From Streptomyces sp. NBC_01754 (GTDB taxonomy: Bacteria > Actinomycetota > Actinomycetes > Streptomycetales > Streptomycetaceae): DNA of 64,000 nucleotides. The stretch covers positions 3,968,001 through 4,032,000 of the forward strand of contig NZ_CP109132.1 in NCBI RefSeq assembly GCF_035918015.1, written 5' to 3'. The notes below the pieces were generated by a model that was not told where the DNA came from, searched no databases, and saw nothing but the letters and a program-made list of their open reading frames with translations. Shown here one piece after another: positions 7,166-15,404 of the stretch (position 1 is the stretch's first letter; every line of letters begins with the position of its first letter). A program made the position numbers and the translations under genes.

Positions 7166-7729
7166 ATGACGGAGCCTCAAGGGGCTAGAAGGGCCTCATC
7201 GATGCTGCTCATTCTTCTGCTCTCGATATCTGGATGCTCCAGCGAGGGGAGTAATAAGCCGAAACCCAAGGAGGTTGCATCTACGTCCGCATCTGACCCT
7301 TCGGAATCGAAAGGGCCTTGCCTGATCGCATCTTCGGACCCTACCGACGTGCCTGACGTTCTACGCGGCATGGGTTCCGATGTGAAGTGGTGCGGCGATA
7401 AGGATTTATGGGTGCGCACTCCTGGGGCAAGTGAATTGATCACCCTCGACAAAGGGGCTTACCGCGCAAAGTTTGCGTCTGTTACCTTGAACGAACAGGG
7501 TGAGATGAGTGCACGCAACGGACCACCGCAAGTCACTGCTGTCCGAGTAGATGGCTCTGGTACGGCTCGTGGCAGCACAGGCGGATACGCTACTGCCAGC
7601 GGAGAAGGAGGCCAAGAAATCCGCTGGTGGCCAACTACTATTACTTTCCCCTCCGCAGGGCACTGGGAAGTAAAGGAAGTTCTCGCCGCCACTACTGTTC
7701 GGTTCACTATCCATGTGTCAAAGCACTAA
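7166..7729 (+). CDS. lipoprotein of unknown function
   Basis: A 187-residue protein with a signal peptide SMLLILLLSISGC carrying a lipobox (L-S-I-S-G-C), then a Ser/Lys/Pro-rich linker and a soluble domain with two cysteines (in GPCLIAS and VKWCGDK). ATG 7166 is preceded by AAGGGGG at proper spacing; a GTG at 7157 overlapping the previous stop is a second possible start. It is probably co-transcribed with the candidate selenoprotein. Family not recognised. GC content and codon use are clearly lower than in the flanking core genes, a sign of foreign origin. It faces selB tail to tail. Confidence 0.7.
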   Translation: MTEPQGARRASSMLLILLLSISGCSSEGSNKPKPKEVASTSASDPSESKGPCLIASSDPTDVPDVLRGMGSDVKWCGDKDLWVRTPGASELITLDKGAYRAKFASVTLNEQGEMSARNGPPQVTAVRVDGSGTARGSTGGYATASGEGGQEIRWWPTTITFPSAGHWEVKEVLAATTVRFTIHVSKH

Positions 7730-7820
7730 GGTTCAGAGCTCCCGGAGGATGACAGATGGCAAGGAGGTGCAGTGAAGTAACCCAGTGGAGCTGTGGCCAC
7801 TCAGCCACGCGAACTGAGTT

Positions 7821-9623
7821 TCAGACGTTTCCCTCTGGCGCTTCCTTTACGCTCCGTCGGCTGTCGGTATGGCGCCGCATCAGCCCGATGCGGTCACAGT
7901 GCTCAAGCAGCGGCACGACAACACGCCGTGTGGTGCCCAGGGCGCGGGCAGCTTCGCCAACAGAAAAGGGCTGTTGCAGCCCGGTGAGGATGCGCAACGC
8001 CTGGGCAGGGGCATCCGGAAGAAGAACCACCTGATCCGTAAGACGCAGAAGCGAGCCCGCTCGATTTGCCGCAGCCAGTTCCTCGCTCCGCAATCCCAAC
8101 TTCAGTAGTCCTGGCGTTTCGGGAGCGGCGAAAGGGGTTTCAGCGAGCCGAGCGGTGATGCGCTTTACTGCAGCGGCAACCTGGGGAGACAGCATCGGAG
8201 TGCCTCTGGAGATGATTCGCCCGTCGCGGACGCTGAGTGGCGGTTTGATCAATGCAACGACCAGCGCTCTGTCTGGCAGGTCTAGTTTCTGACGTGCCGT
8301 CTCGATCGGCAGCCCATGTTCCGAGGGTCGGGTGGCGGTATGGATCTCGACTTCTTCCGCCAACCGTGAGCGCAACGACTCCCAGTACGGGGGGTGCACG
8401 AGCCAGTCGCCGACTACGGCAGATCCGCGTATCGGAACTCCCATGGCTTCGAGTTGCCCTCGCCTGATCAGTAGCCGTTGTCGCAGCTCGACGGCCTCTC
8501 GGGGTGTGCCATCGTAGGTGCGCAGAGTGGCGCCACGATGTGCCGCAGCACCTCGTCGGCGTAGTTCTGGTGGCTGTACGTCGAGCAACGTCACACCGCT
8601 AAGCCCGCGGCGTCCGGGGTCCCTCAGCACAGCACGGTCGCCGATACGCAGCGGCAGCGGCGCAGACAGGGTGAGCCGGGCAGTGTCCTCTCCCAGTGGT
8701 CGTACGTGAACGGGCACAGCCGCGGAACCGATATGCAGGATGGCGTTCCGCTTCCGCTGGGCAGTCAAGGGGTCCCTGCTGTGCACTCGCACGTCACAGA
8801 CCGAACAGTCCAGGAACGCTCCGGGGGTGAGTAGAACATCGCCTCGTCCGGTCTCATCCCGGTTCACGCCGCGAAGGTTGAGAGCAACCCTAGCGGTGCC
8901 ACAAGCGGCGGGGGTGGATTGGCCGAGAGTCTGGATGCTCCGAACGCGCACGGGACGCCCCGTACCGAGGGCGAAGAGCGAGTCTCCCGTGCGGATTCGG
9001 CCCGCGTTCAGTGTGCCGGTGACCACGAGCCCGCTGCCGTTGATGGTGAATGCGCGGTCCAGCCAGAGGCGCACGGGCGCCTCAGGATCGTTGCCGGGCA
9101 GCTTGGACACCAGCCGTGCGAGCGCATCGCGCAGTTCGGGCAGCCCCTTCCCAGTGACTCCGCTCACCGTGACCGCCTCGACGTCGCCCAGCGACGTGGC
9201 ACGGATCTGCGCGAGGGCTTCCTCTCGGGCAGGGGACGGGTCGGCCAGGTCGCTGCGTGTCACGGCTAGCAGTCCATGTCGTACCTCCAGCGCGTCCAGC
9301 ACCGCGAGGTGTTCTGCGGACTGCGGCATCCAGCCCTCGTCCGCCGCTACGACGAACAAGGCTGCAGGTACGGGCCCCGCGCCGGCGACCATGGTGGTGA
9401 TGAAGCGCTCGTGGCCCGGCACATCGACGAACGCCAGCCGCTCATCTCGCCGCTCCGGGTTCGCCGGATCCCGGGAGGGGAGATCCATCCACGCGAAGCC
9501 CAGGTCGATCGTCATCCCCCGTAGCTGTTCCTCCGCCAGACGGTCGGGATGCGTGCCGGTCAGGGCCTGCACGAGCGTGCTCTTGCCGTGGTCTACATGG
9601 CCCGCTGTCGCGATCACGCGCAT
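7821..9623 (-). CDS. selB: selenocysteine-specific translation elongation factor SelB
   Basis: The 600-residue protein starts with the GTPase G1 motif AGHVDHGKSTL (residues 7-17), then G2 around RGMTIDLGF, G3 DVPGHERF and G4-like VTRSD, followed by EF-Tu-like beta-barrel domains and a C-terminal set of winged helices that in SelB bind the SECIS hairpin. It delivers Sec-tRNA-Sec to in-frame UGA codons. ATG at 9623 lies 1 nt after the selA stop, so selA and selB form one transcript in the order tRNA-Sec, selA, selB. Length is normal for actinobacterial SelB. It converges on the lipoprotein gene. The family call is certain from the motifs. Confidence 0.95.
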   Translation of the reverse strand: MRVIATAGHVDHGKSTLVQALTGTHPDRLAEEQLRGMTIDLGFAWMDLPSRDPANPERRDERLAFVDVPGHERFITTMVAGAGPVPAALFVVAADEGWMPQSAEHLAVLDALEVRHGLLAVTRSDLADPSPAREEALAQIRATSLGDVEAVTVSGVTGKGLPELRDALARLVSKLPGNDPEAPVRLWLDRAFTINGSGLVVTGTLNAGRIRTGDSLFALGTGRPVRVRSIQTLGQSTPAACGTARVALNLRGVNRDETGRGDVLLTPGAFLDCSVCDVRVHSRDPLTAQRKRNAILHIGSAAVPVHVRPLGEDTARLTLSAPLPLRIGDRAVLRDPGRRGLSGVTLLDVQPPELRRRGAAAHRGATLRTYDGTPREAVELRQRLLIRRGQLEAMGVPIRGSAVVGDWLVHPPYWESLRSRLAEEVEIHTATRPSEHGLPIETARQKLDLPDRALVVALIKPPLSVRDGRIISRGTPMLSPQVAAAVKRITARLAETPFAAPETPGLLKLGLRSEELAAANRAGSLLRLTDQVVLLPDAPAQALRILTGLQQPFSVGEAARALGTTRRVVVPLLEHCDRIGLMRRHTDSRRSVKEAPEGNV

Positions 9624-9624
9624 G

Positions 9625-10947
9625 TCAGATCTCCGCCGCGCGCATTACGGCTGTGAGGACTTCGTCGTCGTGCTGCTCTGGCACACAGCGCAGGTCCAGC
9701 AACAATCTGCCGCGTTCGACCCGGCCCAGAACCGCGGGGGTTCCTGTCCGAAGCGGCTCGGCGAGGGCAGGAGGTAGAGCGATCGCGTACGACGGCAGTA
9801 CGGTGCCCGGTGCACCGCCTCCGCCGACGACTGCCTCCGAGGGCGTAACTACTGCGTCCAGTCCGTGCCGGGATACGGCACGGACAAAGCGCTGCGAACG
9901 TGCTCGCAGCACTTCCGGAGAGAGATGCAATGCCTGATGTACAGGTGACTCAGGGCCACGGAGAGTGGCTTCCAGCGCGGCGAGAGTGAGTTTATCGACG
10001 CGGAAGGCGCGGGCCATCGGGTGCCGCCGGAGGCGAGCGACCGTATCCGCCGCTCCGAGTAGCAGTCCGGCCTGCGGGCCGCCGAGGAGCTTGTCGCCAC
10101 TGGCGGTGACCAGCGTCGCACCGGCCCGCAGTGCGGAGGTGGCGTCAGGTTCGCCGGGCAAGAGCGGGTCGGGCTTCAGTAGTCCTGAGCCAATGTCGAC
10201 GACGACAGGCAGCCCCAGTCCGGCCACGTCACGGACGCCTACCTCAGATGTGAACCCGCGCACCACGAAGTTGGACGGGTGGATCTTCAGCACGAACGCG
10301 GTGTCGGGCCCGATCGCTTCGGCATAGTCGCTCAGCCGGGTCCTGTTGGTCGTGCCCACCTCACGGAGCCGAGCTCCTGCTGCGGCCAACAGTTCTGGGA
10401 TTCGGAATCCGTCACCTATCTCTACGAATTCCCCCCTGCTCAGTAGGATGTCCCGTCCCGCTGCCAAGGCGGCCGCGGCGAGTGCCAGGGAAGCGGCGCC
10501 GTTGTTCACAACGTGTGCTGCCTCCGCGTCCGCCACCGCCTCGCACAGGGCACTGATTGCTCCTTGTCCCCGCGGAGCACGGCGACCGGTGCGCAGGTCC
10601 AACTCGACATCGGTATGGCCAGCTGCTGCGTTCACCGCGTCTAGCGCTGCCGCAGACAACGGCGCCCGCCCCAAATTAGTGTGGACCACGACGCCGGTCG
10701 CGTTGTGCACGGGACGTAGCTCGGCGGCGTGGTCCGGCAATGCGGCGAGTGCCGCGTCCACAGCCGTCGCGGGCGTGATCTCACCCTTCCTCACAGCCTG
10801 CTGTGCAGAGGAGACAGCGGCCTTCGTAATGCGTCGCCCTAAGCGCGCCGATGCCTGGCGTAGTCGCGGATCGTCCAACAGCTTGGAGGTACTGGGCACA
10901 TGGCGCCTGGCATCCGCAGGCGTAGAACATTGCTGATCGTCATGCAC
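9625..10947 (-). CDS. selA: L-seryl-tRNA(Sec) selenium transferase
   Basis: This 440-residue PLP enzyme converts Ser-tRNA-Sec to Sec-tRNA-Sec using selenophosphate. Visible landmarks are NATGVVVHTNLGRAPL near the N-terminus, ELDLRTGRRAPRG, VVNNGAASLALA, IHPSNFVVRGFT, and the PLP-lysine motif ASGDKLLGGPQAG. I chose GTG 10947 because GGGGAG lies 10 nt upstream; a second GTG at 10899 is possible. The tRNA-Sec gene lies 24 bp upstream in the same orientation, so both may share a promoter. selB follows immediately. Bacteria with SelA do not need the archaeal PSTK/SepSecS route, so this set plus selD is complete. Confidence 0.95.
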   Translation of the reverse strand: MHDDQQCSTPADARRHVPSTSKLLDDPRLRQASARLGRRITKAAVSSAQQAVRKGEITPATAVDAALAALPDHAAELRPVHNATGVVVHTNLGRAPLSAAALDAVNAAAGHTDVELDLRTGRRAPRGQGAISALCEAVADAEAAHVVNNGAASLALAAAALAAGRDILLSRGEFVEIGDGFRIPELLAAAGARLREVGTTNRTRLSDYAEAIGPDTAFVLKIHPSNFVVRGFTSEVGVRDVAGLGLPVVVDIGSGLLKPDPLLPGEPDATSALRAGATLVTASGDKLLGGPQAGLLLGAADTVARLRRHPMARAFRVDKLTLAALEATLRGPESPVHQALHLSPEVLRARSQRFVRAVSRHGLDAVVTPSEAVVGGGGAPGTVLPSYAIALPPALAEPLRTGTPAVLGRVERGRLLLDLRCVPEQHDDEVLTAVMRAAEI

Positions 10948-10970
10948 CGTACGAGCACTCCCCGGAACCT

Positions 10971-11066
10971 TGGCGGAGGCGGACGGGAATCGAACCCGCC
11001 TGGCCCGGCTTCCGGACCACACCGATTTTGAAGATCGGGAGGGGCACCAGCCGCCCTAACGCCTCC
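10971..11066 (-). tRNA. selC: tRNA-Sec (anticodon TCA)
   Basis: The 96-nt gene begins GGAGGCG and ends CGCCTCC-G-CCA with CCA encoded. It has an anticodon loop CTTCAAA, a long variable arm (GTGGTCCGGAAGCCGGGCC) and a T-loop GTTCGATTC. The extended acceptor/T-arm and UCA anticodon identify it as selenocysteine tRNA. It lies between divergent selA and selD. Confidence 0.95.
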
Positions 11067-11122
11067 ATGTCGTGATTCTTGTTCTTCGAACACGCGAGTG
11101 ACAAGAGTGAAAAGGTAACGGC

Positions 11123-12172
11123 ATGACGTCCGTTGGCACATCGCACTCGAATCAGCCAACCGCCCCGAGCCCGGTGAGGAGGCTCACCTCGTACGCGCAT
11201 GGTGGGGGCTGCGCCTGCAAGATTCCGCCGGGCGAACTGGAGGAGATGGTCGCCGGTCTGCTGCCGGCTGGACCGACCCTTCGTGGAGGAGAAGGGGAAC
11301 TGCTCGTCGGGCTGGACGATGGTGACGACGCGGCCGTGGTGCGTACTGGTCCAGGTACGGCAGTGGTGGCAACGGCGGACTTCTTCCCACCGGTCGTGGA
11401 CGACGCCTACGACTGGGGCCGAATAGCTGCAGCCAACGCGCTGTCCGATGTCTACGCGATGGGCGGCCGCCCCATCGTGGCTGTCAACCTCCTGGGATGG
11501 CCCCGTGGGGTTCTGCCCATAGCCCTCGCACGGGAGGTATTGCGAGGAGCCCAGGACGTGTCCCGACTCGCCGGGTGCCATATAGCCGGAGGCCACAGCG
11601 TCGACGATCCAGAGCCGAAGTACGGAATGGCGGTCACCGGCCTGGTGGACCCGGAGCACCTCCTGCGGAATGACGCCGGACGCCCCGGAATCCCCCTGAC
11701 CCTGACGAAACCGCTGGGAATCGGTGTCCTCAACAACAGGCACAAGCTCACCGGTGAGAACTTCCCGCACGCCATCGCGAATATGACCACACTCAACGAC
11801 CAGGCATCGGCCGCTGCCCTGGCCAACGGAGCAGTGTGTGCCACCGACGTCACCGGATTCGGCCTCCTTGGCCATCTGCACAAACTGGCGCGGGCCAGTG
11901 GCGTCACCGCTGTCGTAGATCCGGCAGCAGTACCCATGCTCGATGGGGCGCGAAAATCTTTGCAGGAGGGATACGTCAGTGGCGGCACTCGACGCAACCT
12001 CGACTGGGTGCGCCCGCACCTCAGATCGGACAAAACTGCGGAGGAAGAACTCCTCCTGCTGGCGGACGCCCAGACTTCCGGTGGGCTACTGGTGGCCGGC
12101 GAGCTCCCCGGCCATCCCGTCATCGGCGAACTCATCCCCTCTGTACCCGGTACCACGATCATCCTTCGTTGA
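11123..12172 (+). CDS. selD: selenide, water dikinase (selenophosphate synthetase)
   Basis: This 349-residue enzyme makes selenophosphate from selenide and ATP. It carries the N-terminal catalytic loop LTSYAHGGGCACKIPP, with Cys30 and Lys33 matching E. coli Cys17 and Lys20; Cys, not Sec, occupies the catalytic place. DDAAVV and GHSVDDPEPKYGMAVTG are the ATP-binding glycine and acidic motifs of the PurM/SelD superfamily, and GIGVLNN, CATDVTGFGLLGHL follow. The gene diverges from tRNA-Sec/selA with only 56 bp between, so a bidirectional control region is likely. AAGG precedes the ATG. Length is typical. Confidence 0.95.
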   Translation: MTSVGTSHSNQPTAPSPVRRLTSYAHGGGCACKIPPGELEEMVAGLLPAGPTLRGGEGELLVGLDDGDDAAVVRTGPGTAVVATADFFPPVVDDAYDWGRIAAANALSDVYAMGGRPIVAVNLLGWPRGVLPIALAREVLRGAQDVSRLAGCHIAGGHSVDDPEPKYGMAVTGLVDPEHLLRNDAGRPGIPLTLTKPLGIGVLNNRHKLTGENFPHAIANMTTLNDQASAAALANGAVCATDVTGFGLLGHLHKLARASGVTAVVDPAAVPMLDGARKSLQEGYVSGGTRRNLDWVRPHLRSDKTAEEELLLLADAQTSGGLLVAGELPGHPVIGELIPSVPGTTIILR

Positions 12173-12274
12173 GGGCTTCTGTTTGGTGCCCGATGCGCGA
12201 GGTGCTCGTGATTCCGACGGGGCTCTAGCTAGGTAAGACCAGCATCTGTCCGAGGTGGGACCAGACCGCCTTGG

Positions 12275-12811
12275 TCACCGGCCTCGCGTCCTGGCCTCAC
12301 GGCCGCGAACTTCGTGTGTTTGCTCCCGTCCGCGCCTTGCGGCCCCAGTCGGCCAGACCACGTCGACGGCCAGCCCGGCCTGTCGGGCTTGCCCCACGGT
12401 GTCGGCGGTTCCGCCGCCTTTGCCTGAAGGAGGCGTGCCGTCCCACACCGCGACGAGGCGATCTGCGCGGCGCAGCAGTTCGGCGTTCGCCGCCTCGTAA
12501 GCAGCCCGGTTCGCCGTCGCGTGGGGCAGCGTCACCACCTCCCCGGCTGTCTCGACCAGGTGGTCGAAGACTGCGGCGTGGGCCGGCTTGACCTTCGTGG
12601 CGCGGTAGTCCTCGGAGGGGATCACGGCGACCAGGCGGCCTCCGATCGCGGTCACCTCTTCCGCGAAGAGGCTGTCTGCCCCCGCGGCGATGCACGACAC
12701 CCCGGTCAGGTCGTCGCTGTACTTGGCGAGCAGGTCTCGCAGCGCGGCCCGTACCAGTGGCACGGTCTCGTCGGTCAGGTCCATGTGCCCGGTCACGGCA
12801 AGTGTTGTCAT
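12275..12811 (-). CDS. SLOG-superfamily (Rossmann-like) protein
   Basis: A 178-residue protein starting MTTLAVTGHMDLTDET, with SCIAAGADSLFAEEVTAIGG, VAVIPSEDYR and DRLVAVWDGTPPSGKGGGTA. These are the GxxG/nucleotide-handling loops of SLOG/DprA-like Rossmann folds; the last matches the GxxGGT turn of that group. Such proteins bind nucleotide-derived ligands. It lies 11 bp downstream of the XRE/TPR regulator in the same direction and is probably co-transcribed with it. The Arg-rich tail after residue 158 may be unstructured. Exact role unknown. Confidence 0.65.
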   Translation of the reverse strand: MTTLAVTGHMDLTDETVPLVRAALRDLLAKYSDDLTGVSCIAAGADSLFAEEVTAIGGRLVAVIPSEDYRATKVKPAHAAVFDHLVETAGEVVTLPHATANRAAYEAANAELLRRADRLVAVWDGTPPSGKGGGTADTVGQARQAGLAVDVVWPTGAARRGREQTHEVRGREARTRGR

Positions 12812-12822
12812 GCGCCCGTTCC

Positions 12823-14280
12823 TCAGCTCGACAGCAGGTCGCGGATACTATCCCGTGCCTCACGCACGGGACGTGAAGCGCTGTGTCCCACGGTGTAGGG
12901 ATACAGCTTCCCGAGCTGTGCACGGACACGCCCCGACTGCGTGCCTCGCGCGGCCTGCACCGCCAAGACAGTTTCGGCGGCCGCGGCTTGGATGTCACCG
13001 GTGAGGAACTGGCACTCCGCCAGGCCGATGCGGTCGAGCGCGTGGGAGCGCCCGGCCTCGGCACCCCGGGATGCCAGGGCGGCCCGGATTTGGTCCGCGG
13101 CCTGGGCGGCGTGGCGGCGTGGGTCTGTGCGGGAGAGGTCGAGGAGCCGTCCCCCGGTGACGCCCGCGAGTTCCGCCTCGTCGAAGTAGGCGATCCAGTA
13201 CGGCTCGTCGCCATCCGCGCCGGCGTTGGAGAGGGCCTCGGCTGCCTTGGCCGTGGCCCGGTGGAATCCGGCGGTGCGGCCCTGTGCGGCGTAGGCCCAC
13301 GCCTCGCGAGTGTGGAGCATGGCGCGGACCCGGGGGCCGATCGCGGCGCGGGCGCCCTCCTGGGCGAGGTGGATCAGCTGGAGTGCGTCGTCGGCCCGGT
13401 CGCGGTAGAGCATCTGTCGGGCCATACCGGCCAGCACGTTGGCCCCGAAGGCCACGTCTCCTCCGGCGTGGGCGGCACGAAGGGCGAGACGGTAGTAGTC
13501 CTGCGCCCGCCTGTGCAGGCCGGAGTCCCACGCCATGGTGGCGGCGGTGCCGGCGAGCTGCGCCATGACCCGGTACAGGCGGTCTGTGACTGCTGGGGCC
13601 TGGTGGTCGTCAAGGGCGCCGGATACCTCGGCGAGCTGGCCGATGACCGCCTTCCTCCGCAGGCCGCCGCCGTACTGGTGGTCCCACTGGCGGAAGGCCC
13701 GCGCGGTGGTCTCAAGTTCTTCGACTTCCCGCATCCCGAGCCGGCCTGGGCGGCGTTTCCCTTGGACGGTGGCGGCTGGGACGAGCCAGCCTTCGAGGCT
13801 GTCGAGGAGGGCAGCGCCGGTTACCGCGGCACCGGCGAGGGCGCGAGTGAGGGCGCGTCGGTCCATCACGAGATCACTCCTGGTGAGGTGGGCAGCCAGG
13901 TTCACGGTGGCGTCGGGCCGCCACGGGATCTCGTCTGTGTCTGGCCGGGCACCTGACGTTTCTGGCTGGTCCTGCTGTGCTGTCGTGTGTTCGCCCTCCC
14001 AGGGGCGTGGCGCGAGCCCGAGCAGGCTGCCCGGGATGCGAAGGCCGTCGGCGATCCGGCAGACGACGTCGAACGAGGTGACGCGCTGGGCCCCGCTGAT
14101 GATCGTGGAAACCTTGCCGGGGGTGAGCTGGCAGGCGGACGCGATGCGGTTCTGGGAGAGGCCGCCCCACTTCTTGATCAGGGTGAAGACAGCGGCGAAG
14201 TCATGCTCGATGAGCGCTGCCCGGACGTCTGCTCTGTCGAGCACGTCGGGGGCGAGCAGGCCGGGGGTGGTGGCATCCAT
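12823..14280 (-). CDS. XRE-family regulator with TPR-like C-terminal domain
   Basis: A 485-residue protein. Residues about 35-85 hold a helix-turn-helix: GLSQNRIASACQLTPGKVST, then ISGAQRVTSFDVVCRIADGL. After a linker the protein becomes a helical repeat domain (AQDYYRLALRAAHAGGDVAF, ALQLIHLAQEGARAAIGPRV), as in the large Streptomyces XRE/TPR regulators that sense a small ligand or peptide. It is divergent from the small-protein/methyltransferase genes at 14440 on, and probably regulates that interval. The SLOG gene follows it. Confidence 0.8.
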   Translation of the reverse strand: MDATTPGLLAPDVLDRADVRAALIEHDFAAVFTLIKKWGGLSQNRIASACQLTPGKVSTIISGAQRVTSFDVVCRIADGLRIPGSLLGLAPRPWEGEHTTAQQDQPETSGARPDTDEIPWRPDATVNLAAHLTRSDLVMDRRALTRALAGAAVTGAALLDSLEGWLVPAATVQGKRRPGRLGMREVEELETTARAFRQWDHQYGGGLRRKAVIGQLAEVSGALDDHQAPAVTDRLYRVMAQLAGTAATMAWDSGLHRRAQDYYRLALRAAHAGGDVAFGANVLAGMARQMLYRDRADDALQLIHLAQEGARAAIGPRVRAMLHTREAWAYAAQGRTAGFHRATAKAAEALSNAGADGDEPYWIAYFDEAELAGVTGGRLLDLSRTDPRRHAAQAADQIRAALASRGAEAGRSHALDRIGLAECQFLTGDIQAAAAETVLAVQAARGTQSGRVRAQLGKLYPYTVGHSASRPVREARDSIRDLLSS

Positions 14281-14439
14281 GGGCTGACTTCCGTTGCGAT
14301 CCTATGCACGCGCAGGCGCCTTACTGGAGCGCCAACGAGTGTATTACCGCCTCGGTAACCCCCGCCGGTCATCCCGCAGTTACCTCGCCGAGACGACGCT
14401 GTGGTGGCGACGGAAACCGTAAGCGACGCGGAGAGACCC

Positions 14440-14589
14440 ATGGCGATGACGATGAAGGTGTACGAGGTGAACCGCGACGGCGGGATCCGGGTGCTGCAAC
14501 CGGAAGCTGAGGTGGTCCCCCTCGAACGACCCGAGACCACCGACCGGTTCCCGGCCTGCGAGTGCCGACGGTGCAAGAGACTGCCGTGA
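14440..14589 (+). CDS. small Cys-containing hypothetical protein
   Basis: A 49-residue protein: MAMTMKVYEVNRDGGIRVLQ at the start and FPACECRRCKRLP at the end, with a C-x-C-x-x-C cluster that could bind a metal. I use ATG 14440, just after a GGAGAGA-like sequence; longer starts lack support. The stop overlaps the GTG of the next gene (GTGA). It is a standard companion of the downstream small genes in Streptomyces; no function is known to me. Confidence 0.6.
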   Translation: MAMTMKVYEVNRDGGIRVLQPEAEVVPLERPETTDRFPACECRRCKRLP

Positions 14590-14858
14590 CCGAATCCCGG
14601 GAACTCCCCCCGCTCGAAACCCTCACGTGGGGCCAGTCCGCCGGCCGGGCCTGCGTCTGGTGCAAGCGGCTGCTCACGACCGGAGCCGTAAGCGCCGGCA
14701 CCATCCGATGCCGCGACGGCGCCCACGTCCTCGACACCGAGGTCTGGGCCTGCCCCGAGTGCGACGCCGGAGAAACCCCACACACTTCCGCCCGGCCTGC
14801 CGGCCAGGCGGGACCGCCCCGGCACAGGGGCACGTCCACCACAGGAGGAAGCACATGA
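14586..14858 (+). CDS. small zinc-ribbon-like protein
   Basis: This 90-residue protein has two CxxC pairs, CVWCKRLL and CPECD, spaced about 36 residues apart, consistent with a zinc ribbon, and a Thr/Ser/Gly-rich tail. The GTG start overlaps the previous stop, and its own stop overlaps the next ATG, so three small genes are translationally coupled. No function is recognised; a binding partner of the next protein is plausible from the coupling. Confidence 0.6.
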   Translation: MTESRELPPLETLTWGQSAGRACVWCKRLLTTGAVSAGTIRCRDGAHVLDTEVWACPECDAGETPHTSARPAGQAGPPRHRGTSTTGGST

Positions 14859-15340
14859 CCATCGCGTTGGAGCGTCCCGTGGGCACCACCGACCCGGCGG
14901 CCCTCGTCGACCCCGAGATGTTGGAGCGGCTCGCCGCCCGCATCACCAAGGACCAGCCCGGCACCGACCTGCCCACCGCCCGCCGCATCGTCGGCCAGGC
15001 CGCGGCCTTCCTCGCCGCGAGTGCGGCCCTGCCCGACGTTGCGCTGTCGCCGAGCAAAGCCGTGGACGTCGGCTGGCACACGTGGATCCTCCACACCGTC
15101 GACTACTCCGCGTTCTGCGAGCGCCTCGCCGGACGGCTCATCCACCACGTCCCCACGCCGGAAGGCGAGAGCGTCGAAGGCGGGTCCGCAGCGGCCCGGC
15201 AGCGCACCCTCGACGCCATGGCGGCCGCAGGGTTCCGGATCGACCACGATCTGTGGCCCGATGCCGCCATGATGGGCGAGTGTTCCCAGTGCCACGCGGG
15301 TTGCACCGACAGCCCGAACGGCGGCAAGAAGTCTGCGTAG
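14855..15340 (+). CDS. glycine-rich-domain-like (GRDP-type) protein
   Basis: A 161-residue protein. KAVDVGWHTWILHTVDYSAF matches the conserved W-H-x-x-I-L-x-T-x-x-Y-x-x-F-C core of proteins annotated as glycine-rich-domain-containing (DUF1399-like), followed by RLIHHVPT. The C-terminus has CSQCHAGC, a possible metal site. AGGAGG lies 5 nt before the ATG. It is coupled to the zinc-ribbon gene upstream. Function unknown; found near XRE regulators and methyltransferases in Streptomyces. Confidence 0.6.
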   Translation: MTIALERPVGTTDPAALVDPEMLERLAARITKDQPGTDLPTARRIVGQAAAFLAASAALPDVALSPSKAVDVGWHTWILHTVDYSAFCERLAGRLIHHVPTPEGESVEGGSAAARQRTLDAMAAAGFRIDHDLWPDAAMMGECSQCHAGCTDSPNGGKKSA

Positions 15341-15404
15341 TACCACCCCTGTAGCCGGTCGCCCGGTGCACAGGCGGGCGGCCGGCCCCGTGAACGGAGC
15401 AGCA

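Noticed and set aside
7756..8034. Plus-strand frame after the lipoprotein
   Set aside because: Antisense to the selB end; no conserved features.
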